Positions 8,710 through 15,796 of a stretch of DNA of 30,448 nucleotides are shown here, in pieces (position 1 is the first letter of the stretch; each line of letters starts with the position of its first letter). The translations under genes and the position numbers were made by a program. Source of the stretch: JAGTVG01 sp965365275. Its GTDB lineage: Bacteria > Bacteroidota > Bacteroidia > Cytophagales > Cyclobacteriaceae. The notes under the pieces are model-generated. The model searched no databases and had not been told where the DNA came from. It was given only the letters and a program-made list of their open reading frames with translations. Location of the stretch: assembly GCA_965365275.1 (NCBI GenBank), contig CBDUBA010000050.1, forward strand, positions 1-30,448. Reading direction: 5' to 3'.

Positions 8710-9759
8710 TTAATCTGGCGGCAGGATGGCATTCTTTAATGGTTCAATCCAACTTTTTTGCGCTGGATCATAAATGCCAAAACTGGTGTACATAAGTTCC
8801 CAAATGCCCCACGAAAAATTGTTTTTTTCAGCCTGTTCCACCACAAACTGCAGCCAGGCCGCACGGGATTCCATATCGGCTTTTTCATACACTCCAAACT
8901 CTCCGAGGTACATTGGGCGGTCATTTTTTTCAGCCCAATCGATGGCTATTTGAAAATCATCAAGAACAGCCTGTTTCTCTTCCGGGGTGCCACGCCAGGT
9001 CATTCCAAGCCATTCATCGCTGCCCTCACTCCATGAAGCTCCCTGATGGGTAAACCGGTGAGGGCTATAATAATGAATCTCTACGATAATATTGCGGTCA
9101 TCCTCGGGAAGCTCAAGAAATTCAAGCGCATCTATTCCGTTCCAATCACCCGGTCCAATGACCAGTGTACGGTAAGGATCTATTTCGCGAATGACCTTGA
9201 GAACATCGTCAAGCAGATAATTCCATAGATAAGGGGTAAGATGGCCATTTGGTTCATTCAATACGCCGAAAAAGACATTGTCAGGATAATCCTTATACCG
9301 CTCACTCAATTGTTCCCATGTGGATAGAAACATTTCGTGATTGCCCATGGGATCATCCGCCATTACGTGGTATTCATGATTGTCAATGATCGCTGTAAGG
9401 CCCCTGGATAATGCCTGATTGATGGTCCAGTCAAGTCTTTCCAGGAATGCCTCTGAAAGAGTATATGGAGGGTTATCTGTAACATGTGAAAATGGTCCCG
9501 TATTTATTCGTACACCCTGCAAGCCAATCTCCTTTATCATATCCAGCTCGTTCATTTCTCTTTCTTTATCCCAGGTATCAAACTCATAAAGGATATTACC
9601 CAAATTACCACCACGACCAAGGCGTTCATTTTGCTTGTAAGCATCTGGGATAGACCTGTTCTCTTGTGTGGTTTTATTATCGCAACTGTTTAGGGAAATA
9701 ACTACTGATGTAATTAATATTAGTATTACATAAGTATTGTATTTATTGAAGGTTCTCAT
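8710..9759 (-). CDS. GH5-family glycoside hydrolase, lipoprotein
   Basis: This 349-residue endo-glucanase/mannanase-type retaining enzyme is predicted to be lipid-anchored. From the ATG at 9757-9759 the N-terminus is a lipoprotein signal (hydrophobic stretch, SLNSC, Cys26). A TTG 45 bases further upstream would add 15 residues that spoil the signal, so the ATG is preferred. The catalytic domain contains the start motif NERLGRGGNLGN, the acid/base Glu169 in VLNEP, the EIHYY strand and the nucleophile Glu287 in YLGEFG. Substrate specificity within GH5 cannot be assigned. It is a clear paralogue of the enzyme at 18711-20450 (same NERLGRG, LNEP, HQGA, GEFG and FGIYDP blocks), but lacks the carbohydrate-binding and sorting domains. 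A divergent methyltransferase gene starts 167 bases away. Confidence 0.9.
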   Translation of the reverse strand: MRTFNKYNTYVILILITSVVISLNSCDNKTTQENRSIPDAYKQNERLGRGGNLGNILYEFDTWDKEREMNELDMIKEIGLQGVRINTGPFSHVTDNPPYTLSEAFLERLDWTINQALSRGLTAIIDNHEYHVMADDPMGNHEMFLSTWEQLSERYKDYPDNVFFGVLNEPNGHLTPYLWNYLLDDVLKVIREIDPYRTLVIGPGDWNGIDALEFLELPEDDRNIIVEIHYYSPHRFTHQGASWSEGSDEWLGMTWRGTPEEKQAVLDDFQIAIDWAEKNDRPMYLGEFGVYEKADMESRAAWLQFVVEQAEKNNFSWGIWELMYTSFGIYDPAQKSWIEPLKNAILPPD

Positions 9760-9810
9760 GTTTATCAAAAATATGGGTGTTATTTTTCTGTACGTTTTAT
9801 TCAATGAGAT

Positions 9811-9836
9811 ATTTAAATTAAGAATTTAATTTAAAT
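9811..9836. repeat. AT-only inverted repeat between the GH5 and methyltransferase genes
   Basis: An 11-base arm (ATTTAAATTAA) and its exact complement flank a GAAT loop. It lies 52 bases upstream of the GH5 lipoprotein start, in the divergent intergenic region. Because the arms contain only A and T, it could arise by chance; an operator role is only a possibility. Confidence 0.3.
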
Positions 9837-9926
9837 TAGCCGCACTGATTTTTCCTTTTATATGTCGAAGAACAAGTGGTAGATGGTAATGACTAAAATA
9901 TCTACTACTACAAAACCAAAACACTA

Positions 9927-10778
9927 ATGAAATATTCAAGAATTATAAAAATGACCTCAATATTGATTTCCTTGTTTTTCGCCACAGCAGGCATTTTCAT
10001 TAGTGATAATCAAGCGAACGCTACGGGCATAGCCATCATAATACCGAATATTTTCTGGATTGAGACCAACAACCTGATACCACCATTCATGGATCAACCT
10101 GGCGAGGGCCACGGTTACACACCGAATCCCGAACGTTTGGCGTCAAAGGGCACCGATTTCCCTACGGCAGAAGATGTCTCACGTAAATGGCTCACCCGTC
10201 ATCCAATCCCACGCGACCCTGTTGAGAAGCAGATCATCTCGGTGATGGATGACATGCAGGACAACCAGGCACAGGGAATGGGGAACGTACTGCCTGAGGA
10301 CGGCCGGCTGATACGGATGTTTACCGAATCACTCGAAGCAAAGCATGTGGTAGAGTTGGGGACTGCTAACGGCTACTCCTCTATGTGGTTTTGCCTTGCA
10401 CTTCGTGAAACGGGAGGTAAGCTGATAACTCACGAAATCGATCCCGAACGCATCGCGATGGCCAAAGAAAACTTCCAACAGGCTGGGGTCGAACATCTCA
10501 TAACACTTATCGAAGGCAACGCACACGAAACCATTAAAGAGCTTAAAGGACCGATCGATATTGTTTTACTCGATGCAGAAAAGGGGGGTTTTTCTGATTA
10601 TCTCGAGAAACTCTTACCGCTCGTGCGCAAAGGAGGACTGATCATCGCCCACGACTCATCGGGGGAAGCACACATGATGGACGACTATTTCAAGGCAATC
10701 ACAGAAAACCGAGATCTTGAAACCGTATTTGTCGATGCCTCACGCTGGGGCATGTGTATTACACGAAAAATGCGTTAG
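9927..10778 (+). CDS. O-methyltransferase (class I SAM-dependent) with export-like N-terminus
   Basis: The C-terminal 180 residues form a Rossmann methyltransferase of the catechol-OMT/YrrM type. SAM-binding ELGTANG lies at 143-149, the acidic ribose ligand Glu170 is in HEIDPERI, and LLDAEK (Asp216) and AHDSS (Asp243) sit where the metal-binding Asp residues of this family fall. The expected hydrophobic strand GGLIIA is also present. The protein is 283 residues, longer than the roughly 210-220 usual for the family. It begins with a strongly hydrophobic segment (10-26) and an ANA-type cleavage site (30-32), so it looks exported, odd for a SAM-using enzyme. A later internal start would give a cytosolic form. 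The codons look richer in G and C than those of the neighbours, which may mean transfer. No partner gene indicates the substrate. Confidence 0.8.
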   Translation: MKYSRIIKMTSILISLFFATAGIFISDNQANATGIAIIIPNIFWIETNNLIPPFMDQPGEGHGYTPNPERLASKGTDFPTAEDVSRKWLTRHPIPRDPVEKQIISVMDDMQDNQAQGMGNVLPEDGRLIRMFTESLEAKHVVELGTANGYSSMWFCLALRETGGKLITHEIDPERIAMAKENFQQAGVEHLITLIEGNAHETIKELKGPIDIVLLDAEKGGFSDYLEKLLPLVRKGGLIIAHDSSGEAHMMDDYFKAITENRDLETVFVDASRWGMCITRKMR

Positions 10779-11056
10779 CCGGGATTGGTGGGAGAATGTC
10801 TCGATTCGGAATTGATGTTTTAACTGGGAATCTGTACTCAAATGCTAGTGTATTGTTACGCTACATTTTCTATTTAACTGAAAACGAATAATTTACCTCT
10901 TGAATATTGGTCGGAAACTCTAGCATGTAAGTAATTCATGGTGAATCTTGAATAGGCTTTAAAATTAAACATGGCAATAGTGAATTTCTTTTAATTTTTA
11001 TATCTTGTAAAAAGATAGGTTCTCCTAGATCTGATTTTTTTATTCCACAAAAAACC

Positions 11057-12988
11057 ATGGCAAAACGCAAATTAGCGGCCATCATGTTTTCCGACATAGT
11101 CGGCTATACCGCACTCATGGGATCCGATGAGGATAAGGCTTTTCAAGTCCTTCGCAAAAACCGGAACATTCAACAATCGTTGATCAGTAAGTACAATGGA
11201 AAATGGTTGAAAGAGATGGGTGATGGCACTCTGGCTCAGTTCAGAAGTGCCACGGATTCGGTTCAGTGTGCCATCGAAATTCAGAGAGAAGCAAGGAAAG
11301 AGCTAGACGCCCATATACGTATCGGCGTACACCTTGGTGATGTCACCTTTGAAAATAACGATGTCTTTGGTGATGGGGTAAATATTGCCTCACGACTGCA
11401 ATCCATAGCCGATCCCGGTGGTATTTATATTTCTGAATCGATTCATAATGCCGTCAGAAGCCAAAAAGATATAAAAAGTCAATACCTGGGAGAAGTTAAT
11501 CTCAAGAATGTTAATTATCCTTTTAAGACATATTGTATTAAAGGAAATGGTTTGCCTCTTCCTTCAAAGAACAGGATCAATGAACTTACGGGAACAAAAA
11601 GAACTGAATCAATCGTTGTGCTTCCCTTCGATAATTACACGGGCAGTAATGAACTAGAATACTTTGTAGCTGGAATGCATGCATCACTTATCGGATCGCT
11701 AAGTAAAATCAGTGGTATCCGGGTGATTTCAAAAACGACGGCCAATGCATTCAAAAATACCGAAAAATCAATTCCCGAAATAGCCTCAGAACTGGGGGTG
11801 GAGACAGTGATTGAGGCTTCAGTCTTAGGCTTAGGGGAAGAGATCAGTCTTCAGGTGAAACTGGTTGATGCTTTCCCCGAAGAAAAGCAAGTCTGGATGC
11901 AGGATTATGTGGAAGACAAAAGCCAGATCCTGAATTTGTATAATAAGGTTACGAAAGAGATTTCTAATGAGATAAATGTACTGTTAACCCCGGAAGAAAA
12001 CCGATTACTTTCCAAATCAAGAACAGTTGACAGGAAAGCCTATGAAGATTACCTCAAGGCCCGCTCTTTTATTAATGACGGCAGGAAGGAATCGCTGTTT
12101 AAAGCATTGGACTTTCTGGATAGTGCCATTGAGAAAGAACCGGATTGGGCGCCTCTTTACGCAGGTCTGGCAGAGCTCTGGATGTGGATACAACAGACGG
12201 GGTATGAACCACCTTCTGTTGCTGCGCCAAAAATTTACGAGAACCTTAACAGGGCCATAGAACTGGATCAGGATATTGCTGAAGTACATTATCTCAAGGC
12301 CATGATCGCTCAGTTAGTGGAATGGGACCTGGAGAAGAGCGAAAAGGAATTCTTGAGGACCCTGGCCATAAATCCCAACGATCCCACATCAAGGTTGTTG
12401 TATGCACAGTTGTTGTTGATCCTTCAAAGAAATCAGGAAGCATTGGCACAACGGGAGCTTGCCGTAGGCCTGGATCCATTGAATCCTTTTACGAAAGTGT
12501 TGCATGCAGGAACATTGGCACAGGCAGGTGATTTCAAGGGCTGTTTGTCAATCGCAGAGGAACTTGTGGCCGCTGATCCGAAGGACATGAACGCTAATTT
12601 TATGATTGAGTTAACAGCTTACAAGTTAGGGGAGCACGAAAAAGTAATCAGATCAATGGAATATGCACTGCCGATTTCAATAGAGGAAGAGGTTTATAAG
12701 GAAATTGTAAGCATTTTTAGAGAATCCGGAATTGTTGCAGCATATAAAGAATTAATGAAACATCTGGAGAAGTATGTAGAAAGTAATCATATTTCTCCCT
12801 TCGATATGGCAGTAAGGTACATTATGGCGGGTCAACCTGAAAAAGCCATGGATTGGCTTGAAAAGGGATATGAAATTCATGATCCGCAAATAACATATAT
12901 AGCCGCATCAGGGCGATATTTTGAACAATTGTATGGGGATCCTAGATTTATTGCCATATGCGAGAATGCGAACCTGCCACTTCCATAA
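11057..12988 (+). CDS. Class III adenylate cyclase with TolB-like and TPR regions
   Basis: This 643-residue, apparently soluble protein should convert ATP to cyclic AMP. The cyclase domain (about 1-150) has every key residue: metal-binding Asp13 (MFSDIVGYT) and Asp56 (MGDGT), adenine-reading Lys52 and Asp102, and Asn109 and Arg113 in VNIASR. A TolB-like region follows from about 183 (SIVVLPFDNYTG, VISKTT), then TPR helices (for example the block around LYAGLAELWMW and the C-terminal AMDWLEKGYEIHD). It shares domain order and almost the same length with the protein at 3198-5132, so the two are paralogues, but here the substrate-specifying Lys is retained. It is monocistronic. The 278-base gap upstream (10779-11056) contains no gene that I can see. 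The signal sensed by the TPR region is unknown. Confidence 0.92.
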   Translation: MAKRKLAAIMFSDIVGYTALMGSDEDKAFQVLRKNRNIQQSLISKYNGKWLKEMGDGTLAQFRSATDSVQCAIEIQREARKELDAHIRIGVHLGDVTFENNDVFGDGVNIASRLQSIADPGGIYISESIHNAVRSQKDIKSQYLGEVNLKNVNYPFKTYCIKGNGLPLPSKNRINELTGTKRTESIVVLPFDNYTGSNELEYFVAGMHASLIGSLSKISGIRVISKTTANAFKNTEKSIPEIASELGVETVIEASVLGLGEEISLQVKLVDAFPEEKQVWMQDYVEDKSQILNLYNKVTKEISNEINVLLTPEENRLLSKSRTVDRKAYEDYLKARSFINDGRKESLFKALDFLDSAIEKEPDWAPLYAGLAELWMWIQQTGYEPPSVAAPKIYENLNRAIELDQDIAEVHYLKAMIAQLVEWDLEKSEKEFLRTLAINPNDPTSRLLYAQLLLILQRNQEALAQRELAVGLDPLNPFTKVLHAGTLAQAGDFKGCLSIAEELVAADPKDMNANFMIELTAYKLGEHEKVIRSMEYALPISIEEEVYKEIVSIFRESGIVAAYKELMKHLEKYVESNHISPFDMAVRYIMAGQPEKAMDWLEKGYEIHDPQITYIAASGRYFEQLYGDPRFIAICENANLPLP

Positions 12989-13169
12989 GATTTTACGAAT
13001 ATCGATAAAGTAAAGGCCCAAATCACCTGATAAAATTTGAATCTTACTTATTTGTATGGTAGCAATTGGTATTTAAAATTGAAGAATATTATTTTATTTC
13101 AAGTTTTCTTCAATGTTAAAATGCAAAGAGGATTATAAGTTATTTGAAAGATATATATTTCATCAGTGA

Positions 13170-13562
13170 TCAGGTAAGTATAGGAATACTTAGCTCAGTC
13201 TCTACATATTTGAAGTAATAATACAATTTACGGCTTACCTCCATCCCGTAATCCTCATTTATGTCGTAGTTGATCGTGGTAGTGAAAAACCTACTGTACC
13301 TGGGATGGGTGGCCTTGAAATTCCATGCCTGTACATAACGATCGTTCCAGGTATCATAAAATTTATAGGAATTGTCTTTGGCCTGATTCCATTGTGTGAG
13401 GAACCAGGTCTCAAAACCAGGATCAATAATATCGATTTCATATTCAGTTTTTTCCTCAACAGGAGGAATTATGTTCTCACTGGTGATCATTACCATTGGC
13501 TGTGACCCGGCACATCCCCAAAATAACAGGGGAACTAATACCATTTTCCATAAACTTTTCAT
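13170..13562 (-). CDS. Small lipoprotein resembling DUF6146
   Basis: The protein has 130 residues with a lipoprotein signal (LLFWGC, Cys17). After a short Pro/Glu-rich linker comes a conserved-looking domain: YEIDIIDPGFETWFLTQ, then YYDTWN-like KFYDTWNDRYVQAWN, then INYDINEDYGMEVSRKLYYYF. This order of Asp-Pro-Gly-Phe, Trp-Asn and Tyr-rich helices is what I associate with the DUF6146 family of Bacteroidota, which has no known function. The assignment is from memory of the pattern. The gene converges with the second cyclase and diverges from the LytS-type kinase, so it belongs to no operon. Confidence 0.7.
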   Translation of the reverse strand: MKSLWKMVLVPLLFWGCAGSQPMVMITSENIIPPVEEKTEYEIDIIDPGFETWFLTQWNQAKDNSYKFYDTWNDRYVQAWNFKATHPRYSRFFTTTINYDINEDYGMEVSRKLYYYFKYVETELSIPILT

Positions 13563-13607
13563 AATCTTTCCTTTCTAAAGAACCTCTGTATAATAATGAA
13601 TTCTTTT

Positions 13608-13615
13608 CAAATATA
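13608..13615 (-). promoter_or_regulatory. -7 box (TATATTTG) for the small lipoprotein gene
   Basis: On the minus strand TATATTTG matches the Bacteroidota -7 consensus TAnnTTTG exactly. It lies about 46 bases upstream of the lipoprotein start at 13562. A convincing -33 TTTG is not seen at the expected distance, so this is a partial match. Confidence 0.4.
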
Positions 13616-13787
13616 TAAACTATGAAAAGCCACTAATTGTTTCGATGAAATTAATGGATAAGATTAGCCAATAAATTAATCAAAATGGGAAAACCAAGAA
13701 AAGTAATCTTGTTAAATGTAAGTATCAGATGCTTTCTCGTGTGAGTTGTCAGGATTCTAAAGGTAGAATTTAGTAGTACTGAAATTT

Positions 13788-13841
13788 CGTTTTGCAGATC
13801 GTTTTCCGGATTTTGCCAATACACTTTCCCTCTTTGCAGAT
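13788..13841. repeat. Tandem 12-bp units and repeated TTTGCAGAT upstream of lytS-type gene
   Basis: CGTTTTGCAGAT (13788-13799) is followed directly by CGTTTTCCGGAT (13800-13811), identical at 10 of 12 positions. TTTGCAGAT of the first unit recurs at 13833-13841. Closely spaced direct repeats are how LytTR-domain regulators bind DNA, so this could be an autoregulatory site for the regulator encoded at 14945-15634. No binding has been shown. Confidence 0.35.
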
Positions 13842-13899
13842 TTCATTTTTTTTTAAGTAAAAAAATCCTCAAATTAATATTAGTATACCGTTAAGCTGC

Positions 13900-14955
13900 A
13901 TGAAACGTTCAGTTGAAATAGCGCTTCACATTGTATTTTTTGTATTCTCGATCTTATTCGTTCTTCTATTGTACGAATTCATAACCCGTGGGTATACCTT
14001 CCATATTCAGCAAAGGGATTCCGTAATGCCACTGCAGTTTTACTGGAAGTTCGATCAACCCCGCAGGGAGATGCTACTGATCGCCAATTTCACATTGATC
14101 TATGGCTTAATTACCTTTTATGCTTTTTATAACTTTTTTAAACCCAGTTTATTCGATCAAAAGAAGTACGGTTTGTTTTTTGGTTCTGTCGTGATCTGGA
14201 TAGGAGCCCTGGTATTCTACAGAGCTTTTCAGATGAAAGCAATGTACCACCCGGTCCTGGTAATCCGGGATATCCTGATCCCGGGATTTTTTATAATCTC
14301 CGGAACGGCCTTCAGGTTTCTGAAAGACTGGTTCGATGACCAGAAACAAAAAGAGATCCTGCAGAAGCAAAACCTCCAAACGCAGCTCGACCTCCTGAAA
14401 GCAAGGATCAATCCGCACTTTCTGTTCAATACCATAAATAATATTGACGTACTGATCAAAAAGAATCCTTCCGAAGCATCAAACTACCTGTATAAATTAT
14501 CAGATACCCTCAGGTATGTACTCTATGAGACCCAGGATGACGAGATCCTGTTGATTAAGGAGGTTCAACAGATGGAAAAATTTATCGATCTGCAGAGGAT
14601 CCGGACCCGTAACCAGGAATACGTGAATTTTACCAGGACAGGTTCGGTCACAAATCAGAAAATAGCACCCATGATATTCATGACCTTTGTCGAAAATGCT
14701 GTAAAATTTACGCTGAATAAAAAAATAAAGCATGCTATTGATATCAATCTGGATGTCCACGATGATCGTATTCTGTTTCATTGCAGGAACTACATTGGGC
14801 ATGGGGAGGGTGTCGATACCGATGGCAACGGACTTGGTCTTGATCTGATCAGGCAGCGGCTCGACCTGATTTACAATGAGAGGTATGATCTTTTAACAAG
14901 GAAAAAGGAGGGATGGTTTATTGTCGAACTCAAAATTAACCTGAATGATAATTAG
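13900..14955 (+). CDS. LytS/YehU-type sensor histidine kinase
   Basis: The 351-residue inner-membrane kinase has four predicted membrane helices (about 7-27, 58-78, 90-109, 120-140), then a short coiled linker (QKQKEILQKQNLQTQLDLLK). The His_kinase domain follows, with the phospho-acceptor His173 in the family motif RINPHFLFNTIN. The ATP-binding domain shows the N box VENAVKF (Asn266) and a glycine-rich G box GNGLGLDLIRQRL. There is no periplasmic sensor domain beyond the loops, so the signal is probably sensed in or near the membrane. Its last 11 bases overlap the response-regulator gene, giving a tightly coupled two-component pair. Confidence 0.93.
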   Translation: MKRSVEIALHIVFFVFSILFVLLLYEFITRGYTFHIQQRDSVMPLQFYWKFDQPRREMLLIANFTLIYGLITFYAFYNFFKPSLFDQKKYGLFFGSVVIWIGALVFYRAFQMKAMYHPVLVIRDILIPGFFIISGTAFRFLKDWFDDQKQKEILQKQNLQTQLDLLKARINPHFLFNTINNIDVLIKKNPSEASNYLYKLSDTLRYVLYETQDDEILLIKEVQQMEKFIDLQRIRTRNQEYVNFTRTGSVTNQKIAPMIFMTFVENAVKFTLNKKIKHAIDINLDVHDDRILFHCRNYIGHGEGVDTDGNGLGLDLIRQRLDLIYNERYDLLTRKKEGWFIVELKINLNDN

Positions 14956-15634
14956 CTGTATAGTCATTGAAGATGAACCTCTGGCCACAGAAAGGATTGT
15001 GGAATATATTGAGAAGGTACCATACCTGAAATTATTGGCTTCATTCGATAACGGGATTGAGGCCCTGGGCTATCTGAAGGAAAAAACAGTGGACCTCATA
15101 TACCTGGATATTAAAATGGATGAATTGACCGGCATTCAACTTTTAGAATCGATGGTGCAAAAACCGGAGATCATTATCACCACTGCCTTTCACCAATATG
15201 CCGTAAAAGGATTCGAATTGAGTGTGATTGACTATCTGTTAAAACCCTTTACCTTCGAACGGTTCTTGCAGGCCACCGATAAGGTATATGAAAAGTTGTT
15301 CTCAATCCAGAAATTGAATAAGAATTACCTGTTTGTAAAAACAGCTTACCACCAGGAAAAAGTATTTTATGATGATATCCTATATATTGAAGGTATGCGG
15401 GATTACCGCTGCATACATAAAATTAAAAACAAGATCCTGACCTTACAGACATTTACGGAACTCGAAAGAGAATTACCGGACAACGCCTTCTGCAGAGTGC
15501 ATAAGTCTTTTATTGTAGCCATTGGTAAAATCGAATCGATAGAGCGGAGCCGGATCAGGATCCAGGATAAACTGATCCCGGTGAGCGAGTCGTATAAAGA
15601 GCGGTTTAACCAGGTTATTGGATTAAAACATTAA
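14945..15634 (+). CDS. LytTR-family response regulator
   Basis: The 229-residue regulator has a receiver domain (1-115) with acidic residues Glu9-Asp10-Glu11, phospho-acceptor Asp55 in YLDIKM, Thr79/Thr80 and Lys100 in LLKPF. A LytTR DNA-binding domain follows (about 130-229; YIEGMRDYRCIH, FCRVHKSFIVAIGKIESIERSRI). Such domains bind pairs of direct repeats upstream of their targets. The start overlaps the kinase end by 11 bases. A hairpin with a T tract follows 15 bases after the stop, so the two-gene unit appears to end here. The ankyrin and peptidase genes that follow on the same strand could be regulated targets rather than operon members. Confidence 0.95.
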   Translation: MIISCIVIEDEPLATERIVEYIEKVPYLKLLASFDNGIEALGYLKEKTVDLIYLDIKMDELTGIQLLESMVQKPEIIITTAFHQYAVKGFELSVIDYLLKPFTFERFLQATDKVYEKLFSIQKLNKNYLFVKTAYHQEKVFYDDILYIEGMRDYRCIHKIKNKILTLQTFTELERELPDNAFCRVHKSFIVAIGKIESIERSRIRIQDKLIPVSESYKERFNQVIGLKH

Positions 15635-15648
15635 GATAGTCCTTCAGG

Positions 15649-15667
15649 GAAACCGCCCGGCGGTTTT
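15649..15667 (+). terminator. Rho-independent terminator after the LytTR regulator gene
   Basis: AAACCGC and GCGGTTT form a 7-bp stem (15650-15666) with a 3-base loop, followed by TTTTAG. A G-T wobble can add one more pair. It lies 15 bases downstream of the stop codon, the best terminator-like hairpin in the window. Confidence 0.65.
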
Positions 15668-15796
15668 AGCGATCATATAAATGGATCTTTTATCAGGTAA
15701 TCTATGATGTAATACATCCAATTATGATTTTCAGATGTCCTTAATACAGTTAAGGCTTGAAAAACCAAAAAGTGAATATTTCAATACCTTAAGACG

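Larger units (their letters stand above)
13563..13899. other. 337-base divergent intergenic region
   Basis: No gene is visible here. On the minus strand TATATTTG (13608-13615) serves the lipoprotein gene. Towards the LytS start there are repeated TTTGCAGAT elements (13791-13799 and 13833-13841) and a pair of adjacent 12-base units (13788-13811). A run of nine T residues precedes the last 50 bases before the kinase ATG. No strong promoter box was found for the kinase. Confidence 0.5.

Noticed and set aside
9766..9773. Minus-strand TATTTTTG matching the -7 consensus just upstream of the GH5 lipoprotein gene
   Set aside because: It ends only seven bases before the chosen ATG and has no -33 partner, so a start site there would leave no leader.
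13078..13114. Inverted repeat ATTGAAGAA / TTCTTCAAT between the second cyclase and the small lipoprotein gene, considered as a bidirectional terminator
   Set aside because: The loop is 19 bases and the stem is AT-rich with no T tract, so termination is not supported.
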